The notes beneath the pieces were generated by a model that ran no database searches, had not been told where the DNA came from, and was given only the letters and a program-made list of their open reading frames with translations. The position numbers and the translations under genes were made by a program. A stretch of 26,303 nucleotides of DNA. Source: Prevotella sp. UBA5379 (GTDB taxonomy: Bacteria > Bacteroidota > Bacteroidia > Bacteroidales > Bacteroidaceae). Within the stretch, counting starts at the first letter, position 1, and the number at the start of each line of letters is the position of its first letter. This document shows, one piece after another, positions 7,417 to 15,387 of the stretch. The stretch is taken from NCBI GenBank assembly GCA_002409785.1, contig DHOX01000063.1, positions 1 through 26,303 of the forward strand, written 5' to 3'.

Positions 7417-9080
7417 TGGATACGAATCTAAGCTTTAACTCGTATATTGAAAAAAGCATTGTAGATAATTGGGACAACGATTCACTTACTGATTACAAGG
7501 GAACAACTCTTCAATATCACGATGTTGCACGCAAGATTGAAAAACTCCATATCTTGTTTGAGAGCTGCAATATACATAAAGGTGATAAAATAGCTATATG
7601 CGGACGCAATAGTGCCAACTGGGCAGTTGCTTTCCTGGCGACACTGACATACGGCGCTGTAGCTGTACCCATCTTACATGAATTTACATCCGAACAAATA
7701 CATAACATTGTCAATCATTCCGAAGCAAAAATTCTCTTTGCGGGTGACATTATTGCGACACAAATAGATCCCGAAAAAATGCCCAACCTTGAAGGCATTA
7801 TCTATCTGCCCTATCGCTCTCTCATCCTATCCCGTAACCCGCAGTTTTCCTATACGGTAGAGCATGTCAATGAGATCTTCGGCAAGAAATACCCAAAGTA
7901 TTTCGGCAAGGAGCACATCCACTATTATCACGATCAGCCAGACGAACTCGCGCTGATCAACTACACCAGCGGAACGACCGGTTTCTCAAAGGGCGTGATG
8001 CTCTCCTATCAGGCTCTCTGGAGCAATCTGGACTTCATCCTGAACGCCTTAGGACCACATCTGAAAAAGGGCAGCCCCGTGCTCAATATCCTGCCGATGG
8101 CCCACATGTACGGGTTGATGGTGGAATTCCTGTTCGAGTTCTGTTTCGGAAATCACATCTACTTTCTGACAAGGCTCCCCAGCCCCTCCGTCATCGCACA
8201 GGCCTTTCACGAGATTAAACCTGCGATCATCATCGCCGTACCACTGATCATAGAAAAGATCGTACGCAGAAAGATCATGCCGCTGCTCCAGACCAACAAG
8301 ATGAGGCTGCTTCTGAGCATGCCGATCGTCAGCAAGAAAATCAAGGAGAATATCCTCGAAAGGGTAAAAGAACTGTTTGGAGGCAACCTGTACGAAATTA
8401 TCATAGGCGGAGCAGGACTCAATAAAGAGGTTGAAAACTTCTTTACCAGCATACATTTCCCCATCACTATCGGTTACGGGACTACAGAGACCGCCCCGCT
8501 GATCACTTTCACCAACTGGGAGGATTTTGTTCCCGGCTCATGCGGGAAACCCGTTAAGAACATGGAGGTCAGGATATTAAGCCCTGACCCGGAGAATATT
8601 CCAGGAGAGATTATTACCCGCGGGCTCAATGTCATGCAAGGGTACTACAAGAACGAGGCAGCCACAAAGAAGGCACTCGTTGATGGCTGGTTTCACACAG
8701 GAGACCTGGGAACGATGGATAAAGGCAACAACCTGTTCATCAAGGGGAGGATAAAAAACATGCTCTTAGGAGCAGACGGACAGAATATTTATCCCGAAGA
8801 AATCGAAGATAAACTCAATTCCATGGCTATGGTCAATGAGAGCCTGGTCATCCAATCAGGCGGAAAACTCGTCGGTCTGGTCAATCCGAATCGTGAAGAG
8901 GCCCAGTCCTTAGGATTTACGGAAGAGGATCTCACAAACATTATGGAGCAGTATCGGAAACAATTGAATTCCGTACTCCCTTCCTTCTGCAAGATCTCAC
9001 AGATCCAGCTCCAGGACAAAGAATTTGAAAAGACACCGAAAAGAAGTATCAAGCGTTATCTCTATAAGGATATGGTCTGA
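7416..9080 (+). CDS. Long-chain acyl-CoA synthetase-like AMP-binding enzyme (copy 1)
   Basis: A 554-residue member of the ANL adenylating superfamily that should activate a fatty acid with ATP to an acyl-adenylate and then to acyl-CoA, feeding phospholipid synthesis or degradation. Motifs in order: P-loop-like YTSGTTGFSKG at 183-193, YGTTETAP at 354-361, GWFHTGD at 424-430, the hinge FIKGRIKN at 441-448, GQNIYPEEIE near 455-464, and a C-terminal Lys in TPKRSIKRYLY (about 540-550) expected for adenylation. There is no signal peptide, so it is cytosolic or membrane-associated. It is followed after 45 nt by a close paralogue. Its promoter carries a palindromic candidate operator. Chain length preference cannot be read; other carboxylic acid substrates remain possible. 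Confidence 0.88.
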   Translation: MDTNLSFNSYIEKSIVDNWDNDSLTDYKGTTLQYHDVARKIEKLHILFESCNIHKGDKIAICGRNSANWAVAFLATLTYGAVAVPILHEFTSEQIHNIVNHSEAKILFAGDIIATQIDPEKMPNLEGIIYLPYRSLILSRNPQFSYTVEHVNEIFGKKYPKYFGKEHIHYYHDQPDELALINYTSGTTGFSKGVMLSYQALWSNLDFILNALGPHLKKGSPVLNILPMAHMYGLMVEFLFEFCFGNHIYFLTRLPSPSVIAQAFHEIKPAIIIAVPLIIEKIVRRKIMPLLQTNKMRLLLSMPIVSKKIKENILERVKELFGGNLYEIIIGGAGLNKEVENFFTSIHFPITIGYGTTETAPLITFTNWEDFVPGSCGKPVKNMEVRILSPDPENIPGEIITRGLNVMQGYYKNEAATKKALVDGWFHTGDLGTMDKGNNLFIKGRIKNMLLGADGQNIYPEEIEDKLNSMAMVNESLVIQSGGKLVGLVNPNREEAQSLGFTEEDLTNIMEQYRKQLNSVLPSFCKISQIQLQDKEFEKTPKRSIKRYLYKDMV

Positions 9081-9098
9081 TATGATCTTTTCTCACAA

Positions 9099-9106
9099 TA
9101 AATTTG
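9099..9106 (+). promoter_or_regulatory. Possible internal -7 box before the second synthetase
   Basis: TAAATTTG matches the -7 consensus and lies 19 nt before the ATG at 9126, but no TTTG is seen at the right distance upstream. The following TTGCACACAAAA resembles the left arm of the palindrome at copy 1, suggesting that the duplication included upstream sequence. Confidence 0.35.
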
Positions 9107-9125
9107 CACACAAAACATAGATCAA

Positions 9126-10793
9126 ATGATGGAAAATATTCCCAGCTTAAATTCACTAATCGAGAAAAGCATTATTGACCATTGGGATTTTGATGCATTG
9201 ACGGATTATAAGGGGAAAACCCTCCAATATAATGATGTAGCAAGGAAGATTGAAAAACTTCACATCCTGTTTGAATATTCGGGCGTAAAAGAGGGCGACA
9301 AGATAGCCCTCTGCGGGCGTAACAGTGCCTGCTGGGCCGTGGCCTTTTTAGCCACACTGACGTATGGATGCATCGCTGTACCCATTCTTCATGAGTTTAC
9401 TGCCGACCAGATCCAGAATATCGTCAACCACTCCGATGCGCGGCTCCTCTTCGTAGGAGATATAGTAGCCACACAGATCAATACGACGAAAATGCCTAAT
9501 CTGGAAGGTATCATCTATATCCCTGACTATTCCTTAATCCTCAGCAGAACGGATAAACTGACCTATGCGCGGGAGCATCTGAACGAAATATTCGGTCAGA
9601 AATTCCCCAAATATTTCAGGAAACAGCACGTTCATTACTATCGGGAGAAAAGTCCGGAGGAGATGGCACTCATCAATTATACCAGTGGGACTACAGGTTT
9701 TTCAAAGGGAGTGATGATCCCTTACAGAGCCCTATGGAGTAATCTTGACTTTGCCAAACAGGTTTTAGGTGACCGGATCAAACAGGGGTGCAAGACGATA
9801 TGTATCCTTCCGATGGCCCACATGTACGGGATGTCCTTCGAATTTCTGTTTGAATTCCTGCAAGGCGTCCATATCTTCTTCCTGACACGCCTGCCCAGTC
9901 CGTCGATCATCGCCCAGGCCTTTGATGAGATACAGCCTTCCCTGATCATATCCGTTCCGCTGATCATCGAAAAGATCATCAGAAGGGAAGTCTTCCCGAA
10001 AATCCAGAATAATAAAATCCGTCTCCTCCTGAGCATGCCAGTTGTCGGCAAGAAAGTAAAGGAAAGGATCAAGGATCAAGTCATCAAAGCCTTTGGAGGA
10101 AAGTTCTATGAAATCATCGTCGGCGGAGCAGCCTTCAACCAGGAGGTAGAATCATTCCTGCGGCAGATTGATTTCCCTTATACCGTGGGTTACGGGGCCA
10201 CGGAGACGGCGCCGATCATGTGTTATGCAGACTGGCATACCTTCGTGCAAGGGTCATGTGGCAGACCGGTCGTGCACATGCAATTACGAGTCAACAGCCC
10301 TGATCCGGAGAACATACCGGGAGAGATCCTGGCCAAGGGCCTGAATGTCATGCTGGGCTACTATAAAGACCCGGCTGCGACGAAAAAGGCCATCGACAAG
10401 GATGGCTGGTACCATACAGGTGATTTGGGGACAATGGATGCCGAAGGCAACCTCTTTATCAAGGGCCGCTCGAAGACTATGCTGCTGGGATCCAACGGAC
10501 AGAATATTTATCCGGAAGAAATCGAGGACAAACTCAATTCCCTCACGCTCGTCAATGAATGTCTGGTGATCCAGGACAATCAGAAACTGATCGGTCTGGT
10601 TCATCCGGACTATGATGAAGCAAAAACACTGGGACTATCAAATGATGACCTGAAAAATATCATGGAACAGAACCGGCAGGAATTGAACGCACAGATGCCT
10701 GTCTACAGTAAGGTTGCAGAAATCAAGATCCAGAAAGAAGAATTCCAGAAGACGCCCAAAAAGAGCATCAAAAGGTATCTCTACGAAAAATAA
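9126..10793 (+). CDS. Long-chain acyl-CoA synthetase-like AMP-binding enzyme (copy 2)
   Basis: A 555-residue tandem paralogue of the preceding enzyme; by eye about two thirds of residues are identical along the whole length, so the pair is a complete gene duplication. All adenylation motifs are kept: YTSGTTGFSKG near 184, YGATETAP (Ala where copy 1 has Thr), GWYHTGD, FIKGRSKTMLLGSNGQNIYPEEIE, and TPKKSIKRYLY at the end. Both copies therefore look active. Differences concentrate in regions such as the segment after LWSNLDF, where acyl specificity may differ, but that is inference. Two ATG codons stand in tandem (9126, 9129). The gene probably shares a transcript with copy 1, possibly with a weak promoter of its own. 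It converges with the Crp/Fnr-type regulator gene. Confidence 0.88.
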   Translation: MMENIPSLNSLIEKSIIDHWDFDALTDYKGKTLQYNDVARKIEKLHILFEYSGVKEGDKIALCGRNSACWAVAFLATLTYGCIAVPILHEFTADQIQNIVNHSDARLLFVGDIVATQINTTKMPNLEGIIYIPDYSLILSRTDKLTYAREHLNEIFGQKFPKYFRKQHVHYYREKSPEEMALINYTSGTTGFSKGVMIPYRALWSNLDFAKQVLGDRIKQGCKTICILPMAHMYGMSFEFLFEFLQGVHIFFLTRLPSPSIIAQAFDEIQPSLIISVPLIIEKIIRREVFPKIQNNKIRLLLSMPVVGKKVKERIKDQVIKAFGGKFYEIIVGGAAFNQEVESFLRQIDFPYTVGYGATETAPIMCYADWHTFVQGSCGRPVVHMQLRVNSPDPENIPGEILAKGLNVMLGYYKDPAATKKAIDKDGWYHTGDLGTMDAEGNLFIKGRSKTMLLGSNGQNIYPEEIEDKLNSLTLVNECLVIQDNQKLIGLVHPDYDEAKTLGLSNDDLKNIMEQNRQELNAQMPVYSKVAEIKIQKEEFQKTPKKSIKRYLYEK

Positions 10794-10800
10794 TGCCTCT

Positions 10801-10814
10801 CCCGGAATACCGGG
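10801..10814. terminator. Small GC-rich hairpin between convergent genes
   Basis: CCCGG, loop AATA, CCGGG form a 5-bp stem 7 nt after the synthetase stop. It may help end transcription from both sides, but there is no T-tract on either strand, so the terminator call is weak. Confidence 0.3.
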
Positions 10815-10847
10815 CTCACGCAGCGAAGCGATACCTTACGGGGATTC

Positions 10848-11447
10848 TCAATCTTCGTTAAGAGCAGCAGTCCGGACACGACTCAAGGTTTCCGGAGTCA
10901 TCTGCAAATAGTTAGCAATGTAATTCAGTGGAGCCCTCAGCACCAGTTGGGGGTTCAACTTGCAGATCTTCTTATAACGGGCCTGGGCCGTCTCAAAACG
11001 TACAAGGTCAGCATGTACCTGGGAGATGATCAGACTCTCTTCCAGGATTTTACGGTACAGCATCTGAATATTCACATTGTGAATAGCCTCCTCTTCCAGT
11101 CGCTTCTTAGGCAGAGCATAAACGATGGAAGGTTCCAGCGCCTCTACCTGAAGCTTAGACGGTTCCTCTCTGAAGAGACTCTCTATGCACATGAAAATCG
11201 ATCCGTCAACACCCAGGTGCTCAGTCACTTCCTTGTCATTCTTAAAATAGAACTGACGGATCAAGCCCCGCCAGATATAATAGATGGATTTGCATACCTC
11301 TCCCTTATGAATGATCATATCTCCCTTGGCAAACTTCATAGGAACCAGGATACCCTCCAGGGTGGTCAGTTCGTCGTGAGTCATCGTACTGTACTTTCGC
11401 GCAAGTTCCCGAGCGATGTCTCGTGTGGTTACAGCTAATTCTTTCAT
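10848..11447 (-). CDS. Crp/Fnr-family transcriptional regulator
   Basis: A 199-residue cytosolic DNA-binding protein. The N-terminal two thirds is a cyclic-nucleotide-binding-type barrel: GILVPMKFAKGDMIIHKGEV near 32-51, then YYIWRGLIRQFYF near 56-68, and VEALEPSIVYALPKKRLEE near 101-119. The C-terminus carries a winged helix-turn-helix, APLNYIANYLQMTPETLSRVR near 173-193, with the Crp-like recognition helix TPETLSRVR. No cysteine cluster for an iron-sulfur centre is present, so it is not an oxygen sensor of the Fnr type, and the cAMP-binding arginine/serine motif is not apparent. Ligand and targets are unknown. It lies downstream of lepA on the same strand and converges on the acyl-CoA synthetase pair, which could be a target but need not be. 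Confidence 0.85.
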   Translation of the reverse strand: MKELAVTTRDIARELARKYSTMTHDELTTLEGILVPMKFAKGDMIIHKGEVCKSIYYIWRGLIRQFYFKNDKEVTEHLGVDGSIFMCIESLFREEPSKLQVEALEPSIVYALPKKRLEEEAIHNVNIQMLYRKILEESLIISQVHADLVRFETAQARYKKICKLNPQLVLRAPLNYIANYLQMTPETLSRVRTAALNED

Positions 11448-11450
11448 ACT

Positions 11451-11458
11451 TCCTCCTT
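11451..11458 (-). promoter_or_regulatory. Strong Shine-Dalgarno before the regulator gene
   Basis: AAGGAGGA lies 3 nt before the ATG at 11447 on the minus strand. Such a strong match is unusual here, where most genes have AT-rich leaders without one. It supports this start codon, although the spacing is short. Confidence 0.6.
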
Positions 11459-11519
11459 ATCAAAAATTACACTTATATCTTCTTTTAACATACTAATGAG
11501 GGGTGGTGCTTCCGGATGA

Positions 11520-11586
11520 GGCTTCAAAATCAAGAAGCCAACAAGATCAGATGACTGTCTCTGCGCCGGAGGACAGGTCAGTCATC
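11520..11586 (-). other. Two hairpins between lepA and the regulator gene
   Basis: GATGACTG (11550-11557) pairs with CAGTCATC (11579-11586), overlapping the lepA stop, and GGCTTC (11520-11525) pairs with GAAGCC (11534-11539) around an 8-nt loop. Neither is followed by a clear T-tract on the minus strand, so they may be processing or stability elements rather than a terminator. No consensus promoter for the regulator gene is visible here. Confidence 0.35.
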
Positions 11587-13374
11587 CAGTTTCAGTACAG
11601 CCAGGAATGCCTTTTGAGGCACCTTGACATTCCCGATCTGTTTCATCCGCTTTTTACCCTTTTTCTGTTTTTCAAGTAATTTCCGTTTACGGCTCACATC
11701 TCCGCCATAGCATTTCGCCGTCACATCCTTACGGACCTGCTTGACGGTCTCCCGGGCAATAATCTTCCCTCCGATAGCCGCCTGAATGGCAATATCAAAC
11801 TGCTGTCGAGGGATCAGCTCCTTTAACCTCTCACACATCTTCCTGCCAAAGGTCACCGCATTACTTTCATGAGTCAGGGTAGACAGGGCATCTACAGGCT
11901 CACCGTTGAGAAGGACATCCAGCTTGACGAGCCGGGACGGCCGGTAAGAATCGAAATGATAGTCAAACGAGGCATAACCTTTAGAGATGCTCTTCAATTT
12001 GTCGTAGAAGTCGATGACGATCTCCCCTAAAGGCATCAAGAAATACAGTTCCACACGATCACCGCTCACATATTCCTGGTTAAGCAGCTCTCCCCGCTTA
12101 TCCAGGCACAACTTCATGATCGGGCCGATAAACTTTGTCGAAGTGATGATGCTAGCCCGGATATAGGGTTCCTCGACATGCTCAATCAGCGTCTGGTCCG
12201 GCAGCCCGGCAGGGTTGTGAACTTCCGAGACATTCCCCTGTTTATCGAAGACCTTATAGCTTACATTAGGAACCGTAGTGATGACATCCATATTAAACTC
12301 ACGATCGAGTCGTTCCTGCACGATCTCCATGTGCAAGAGACCGAGGAAGCCACAACGGAATCCGAATCCCAGGGCGATGGAACTCTCAGGGGAGAAAGTA
12401 AGGGACGCATCATTCAACTGGAGTTTCTCCAATGAAGTACGCAGGTTTTCATAATCATTAGGATCAATAGGATAAACCCCGGCGAAGACCATGGGTTTAA
12501 CCTCCTGGAAACCCTCAATAGCCTGAGTACACGGACGTTCAGTGGCCGTAACCGTGTCCCCTACCTTCACCTCAGTAGGATCCTTGATCCCGGTAATGAT
12601 GTAGCCCACCTCACCCGTGGAAAGTGTATCCCGTGGAACCAGGTCCATTTTCAGCACCCCCACCTCTTCAGCCACATATTGCATTCCCGTATTGAAAAGT
12701 TTCACCTTTTCCCCTTTCCTGATAAAACCATTATCCACCTTACAGAGAATAATGATTCCCCGGAAAGGATTGTATAGCGAGTCGAAGATCAAAGCCTGGG
12801 TGGGCGCATTGGCATTCCCCTGGGGATGGGGGATCCGGAGGACGATAGACTCGAGGATCTCCTCTACCCCTTCGCCTGTTTTTGCAGAAGCCCTCAGGAC
12901 ATCCTTCCGGTCACAACCCGTCAGATCCACCATCTCATCCTCCACTTCATCCGGCATAGCATTCGGCATGTCGATCTTATTGATGACCGGAATAATCTCA
13001 AGATTATGGTCCACGGCCATATACAGATTAGAGATGGTCTGAGCCTGCACCCCCTGTGTGGCATCCACCACCAGCAAGGCACCCTCACAGGCAGCTATAC
13101 TCCGGGACACTTCATAAGAAAAGTCCACATGTCCGGGAGTATCGATCAGGTTAAGGATATAACTCTTTCCATCACGGGCCTTGTACTCCATCTGGATAGC
13201 ATGGCTTTTGATGGTAATACCCCGCTCCCGCTCCAGATCCATATCATCCAGCATCTGCCCTTCTGTGATCTTGATCGTATGAGTCTTCTCCAGAAGGCGG
13301 TCAGCCAGCGTAGACTTACCATGGTCAATATGAGCGATGATGCAAAAGTTTCTGATTTTACTGATATTATCCAT
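11578..13374 (-). CDS. lepA: Elongation factor 4 (LepA)
   Basis: Ribosome-associated translational GTPase, 598 residues as usual for the family, acting on stalled or maturing ribosomes. GTPase motifs are present: AHIDHGKST near 14-22, RERGITIKSHA near 48-58, DTPGHVDFSYE near 78-88 and NKIDMPNA near 132-139. The EF-G-like domain III/V segments follow, and the LepA-specific C-terminal domain closes the protein (CYGGDVSRKRKLLEKQKKGKKRMKQIG, about 559-585, a basic stretch that faces tRNA). The ATG at 13374 gives the standard N-terminus. It diverges from the small lipoprotein gene and shares a compact promoter region with it. The Crp/Fnr-type gene lies 130 nt downstream. Confidence 0.97.
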   Translation of the reverse strand: MDNISKIRNFCIIAHIDHGKSTLADRLLEKTHTIKITEGQMLDDMDLERERGITIKSHAIQMEYKARDGKSYILNLIDTPGHVDFSYEVSRSIAACEGALLVVDATQGVQAQTISNLYMAVDHNLEIIPVINKIDMPNAMPDEVEDEMVDLTGCDRKDVLRASAKTGEGVEEILESIVLRIPHPQGNANAPTQALIFDSLYNPFRGIIILCKVDNGFIRKGEKVKLFNTGMQYVAEEVGVLKMDLVPRDTLSTGEVGYIITGIKDPTEVKVGDTVTATERPCTQAIEGFQEVKPMVFAGVYPIDPNDYENLRTSLEKLQLNDASLTFSPESSIALGFGFRCGFLGLLHMEIVQERLDREFNMDVITTVPNVSYKVFDKQGNVSEVHNPAGLPDQTLIEHVEEPYIRASIITSTKFIGPIMKLCLDKRGELLNQEYVSGDRVELYFLMPLGEIVIDFYDKLKSISKGYASFDYHFDSYRPSRLVKLDVLLNGEPVDALSTLTHESNAVTFGRKMCERLKELIPRQQFDIAIQAAIGGKIIARETVKQVRKDVTAKCYGGDVSRKRKLLEKQKKGKKRMKQIGNVKVPQKAFLAVLKLDD

Positions 13375-13398
13375 GCGTTATTCTCACTTTTTAGAACA

Positions 13399-13436
13399 CA
13401 AAGATACAAAGTTTTTATTATTTCTTTGTATATTTG
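13399..13436. promoter_or_regulatory. Divergent -7 boxes for lepA and the lipoprotein gene
   Basis: On the minus strand TATCTTTG (13406-13399) stands 24 nt before the lepA ATG; on the plus strand TATATTTG (13429-13436) stands 24 nt before the lipoprotein ATG. The two boxes face away from each other with 22 nt between, so each -33 region overlaps the other's -7 region. No exact TTTG is seen at either -33 position. Confidence 0.6.
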
Positions 13437-13460
13437 CAAAAATAAAATTTAAAGTTAATA

Positions 13461-13928
13461 ATGACGACTAATACATTTCATTCCCATTACACCCTACATT
13501 CCGTATGGAATAAACCTATTCTGGGAATGGCCCTTCTGTTCTGTTTTACCTTATCTGCCTGTCATGAGAGTCTTTCAGACCGGGCAGTGCGTGAAAGCAA
13601 GGAATACACGGAGAAGTTCTGCCCCACTCCCGTCATCAATGACGAGCGAACGGACAGCATGTCTTTCGATAAGGCTACGCACACGATGAATTATTATCGG
13701 ACACTTTCGGGCAAGGCCGATAATCCCCAGGTCATCAAGTTCAATGCAAAGAAGTTGAAAGGGGTATTGCTGACGGCCCTGATCGACGATCCCAGTTCAA
13801 AAGCTTACAAAGATGCCGGTTTCAATTTCCGTTTTCTGTACCGTTCTGCCAGGCACAGGGGGAAAACTCTTTTCGAAGCGGTCTATACGCCCAGGGATTA
13901 TCAAAAGGGACACTCCGGAAGACCATAA
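13461..13928 (+). CDS. Small predicted lipoprotein
   Basis: A 155-residue protein with a type II signal peptide: a hydrophobic stretch GMALLFCFTLSAC ends in a lipobox LSAC with Cys34 as the lipidated residue. The residues before the hydrophobic core are long; translation could begin later at Met23, but the ATG at 13461 fits the promoter spacing. The mature part (SDRAVRESKEYTEKFCPTP, NDERTDSMSFDKATHTMNYYRTLSG, FNFRFLYRSARHRGKTLFEAVYTP) looks like a small alpha/beta periplasmic domain. I recall similar short lipoproteins in Bacteroidales, without known function. It is probably membrane-anchored facing the periplasm. Its transcript may run to the strong terminator near 14290. Confidence 0.75.
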   Translation: MTTNTFHSHYTLHSVWNKPILGMALLFCFTLSACHESLSDRAVRESKEYTEKFCPTPVINDERTDSMSFDKATHTMNYYRTLSGKADNPQVIKFNAKKLKGVLLTALIDDPSSKAYKDAGFNFRFLYRSARHRGKTLFEAVYTPRDYQKGHSGRP

Positions 13929-13967
13929 CATAGTGACCGAAAAATAGCAGGTTAAAGGAGGAAAAAC

Positions 13968-14077
13968 TTACCAAGCCGTAGGAAGATGATTACCAGGCCG
14001 TGGTAACGAACTTACCAGGCCGTGGAGACATGCTTACCAAGCCTTGGAGACAAGATTACCAGGCCGTGGTAAAATTG
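13968..14077. repeat. Five 22-bp tandem repeats with alternating dyads
   Basis: Units begin at 13968, 13990, 14012, 14034 and 14056 and are each exactly 22 bp. The best unit is TTACCAGGCCGTGGTAA plus a variable 5-nt linker. Within a unit TTACCA pairs with TGGTAA across GGCCG. Between units 2 and 3 TGGTAA also pairs with the next TTACCA across CGAAC. Arms thus recur every 11 bp in alternating orientation. The first and fourth units are degenerate. The period is not a multiple of three and no reading frame covers it, so it is not a coding repeat. Confidence 0.9.
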
Positions 14078-14251
14078 CCGACATAATATATACAGGAATC
14101 AGTTACATCTTTTGTTGTTGCTAAATTACCTTTTAGTTGACTAAGATAATTTGTTAACCACAGATCAGATGGTCACCGAGGCAGTTGGCATCCCCTTGAT
14201 TCCCTATTGAGTATGGCAGAAAAACCTTACTTGCAAGAAAGGCAAAATAAG
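14078..14251. other. Gene-free stretch between repeats and terminator
   Basis: I see no convincing gene here. Two or three very short ATG frames occur, the longest about 39 codons running through the terminator, and all look fortuitous. No exact -7 box was found; TAATTTG near 14147 is one base short. The stretch could be the 3' untranslated end of the lipoprotein transcript or a small RNA ending at the terminator. Confidence 0.4.
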
Positions 14252-14296
14252 AAAGGGATGGACGCAAGTTTTCAACTTTTGCGTCCATCCCTTTTT
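14252..14296. terminator. Very strong bidirectional intrinsic terminator
   Basis: AAAGGGATGGACGCAA (14252-14267) pairs perfectly with TTGCGTCCATCCCTTT (14279-14294), 16 bp around an 11-nt loop. The stem is followed by a T-tract on the plus strand, and on the minus strand by TTTCTTATTTTG. It can stop the lipoprotein transcript from the left and the pheT-yebC-TSCPD transcript from the right. Confidence 0.9.
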
Positions 14297-14325
14297 CGAC
14301 AGGAAAGATCCACTGCCGTCAATAG

Positions 14326-14577
14326 TCAATAGCCCATCTCTTCCAGGGCATGAGCCAACTGATCAGGGCAGCTCGTAGGCTTCTTTCCACAAAGAATACC
14401 CTTGAGACGATTCTTGACCTCGGTTGCTTTCATCCCCCTAATCAGCGAGCAGATTCCCTTCGCATTCCCCTCACAGCCACCCGTAAAACGTACGTTTCCG
14501 ACATTTCCGTGATCATCCACATCCACATCGATCCACACGCTGCAAGTGCCGTGGGTCTTATATCTCAAATGTGCCAT
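14326..14577 (-). CDS. TSCPD-domain protein (TIGR03905-like)
   Basis: An 83-residue protein matching the small TIGR03905 family as I remember it. It shows YKTHGTCSVWIDVDVDD near 6-22, the glycine-rich FTGGCEGNAKGICSLIRGM near 31-49, and GILCGKKPTSCPDQLAHAL near 60-78, which includes the TSCPD signature. The TSCPD domain also forms the C-terminal region of some ribonucleotide reductases, where cysteines may bind metal; four Cys here (12, 35, 43, 63) plus the TSCPD Cys could do so. Function of the stand-alone family is unknown. The ATG overlaps the yebC stop by one base (TGATG), implying translational coupling. It is the last gene before the strong terminator. Confidence 0.85.
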   Translation of the reverse strand: MAHLRYKTHGTCSVWIDVDVDDHGNVGNVRFTGGCEGNAKGICSLIRGMKATEVKNRLKGILCGKKPTSCPDQLAHALEEMGY

Positions 14578-15323
14578 CAGGCCTCTTCTTCTGTCTCCTC
14601 CTCAGGCTTCATGTTCGTATATACATTCTGCACATCCTCAAACTCCTCGAGTTTATCCTGCATCTCATCGATCGTCTTCCGCTGCTCCGGAGTCACATCC
14701 TTCAGGTCATTCGGAATACGGGTAAACTCAGCAGTAGTAATCTCAAAGTCATGATCCTCCAGGTATTTCTGAATATCCCCGAAACTCTTCGGGTCACCAT
14801 AGATCGTAATCTCACCCTCCTCCTCATCGTCATCATAATCATCATCCACGCCATAATCAATCAGATCCAGGATGATTCCGTCCATGTCCATATCCTCTTT
14901 CTTCTTAAAGGAGAACACGCACTTATGATCAAAAAGATAGCTCAGGGATCCCTGAGTTCCCAGGTTACCATTAAACTTATTGAACACGGAACGCACATCT
15001 GCCACTGTACGGGTGGTATTATCCGTCAAGGTATCCACAAAGACAGCAATCCCATGAGGGCCATAACCTTCATAAGACACCTCCTTATATTCACTCTGAT
15101 CCTTTCCCTGAGCATTTTTGATGGCACGAGCCACATTATCCTTGGGCATATTCTCCCGCTTGCAAGTAGCTATGATTGCACGCAGATTAGGATTATTTTC
15201 AGGATCAGGCCCGCCCTCCTTGACAGCGATAGTAATTTGTTTACCTAATTTCGTAAATGTACGGGCCATGTGCCCCCATCTTTTCAGCTTTGTAGCCTTT
15301 CGATATTCAAATGCTCTTCCCAT
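14577..15323 (-). CDS. yebC: YebC/PmpR-family protein
   Basis: A 248-residue member of the TACO1/YebC family, known as transcriptional regulators (PmpR) and, more recently, as factors helping ribosomes through difficult sequences such as polyproline. The N-terminal MGRAFEYRKATKLKRWGHMARTF with TKLGKQITIAVKEGG is the diagnostic helical domain. It is followed by NPNLRAIIATCKRENMPKDNVARAIKNA (near 44-71), EGYGPHGIAVFVDTLTDNTTRT, and GNLGTQGSLSYLFDHK. An acidic insertion (DDDYDDDEEEGE, near 160-171) and acidic tail are common in Bacteroidota versions. It lies 64 nt downstream of pheT on the same strand with no clear own promoter, and its stop overlaps the next start. The cytosolic location is clear; which of the two roles applies is not. 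Confidence 0.95.
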   Translation of the reverse strand: MGRAFEYRKATKLKRWGHMARTFTKLGKQITIAVKEGGPDPENNPNLRAIIATCKRENMPKDNVARAIKNAQGKDQSEYKEVSYEGYGPHGIAVFVDTLTDNTTRTVADVRSVFNKFNGNLGTQGSLSYLFDHKCVFSFKKKEDMDMDGIILDLIDYGVDDDYDDDEEEGEITIYGDPKSFGDIQKYLEDHDFEITTAEFTRIPNDLKDVTPEQRKTIDEMQDKLEEFEDVQNVYTNMKPEEETEEEA

Positions 15324-15387
15324 TGGAGTAATATTAATTTTTTATCTTAAAAATCTTGATTGAAAATGTATAAAAAGTATAAAAGGA

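Noticed and set aside
12826..13452. 208-codon plus-strand open frame antisense to lepA
   Set aside because: lepA is unmistakable on the other strand, and the frame would also cross the divergent promoter region.
13968..14077. CRISPR array
   Set aside because: Units are contiguous 22-bp tandem repeats with only 5-nt variable linkers, and no cas genes are nearby.
14221..14337. About 39-codon frame starting MAEKPYLQERQ
   Set aside because: It reads straight through the strong terminator hairpin, and the peptide shows no other sign of being a gene.
14571..15248. 225-codon plus-strand open frame antisense to yebC
   Set aside because: The hydrophobic Ile/Leu-rich translation is the mirror of the acidic Asp/Glu codons of yebC, not a membrane protein.
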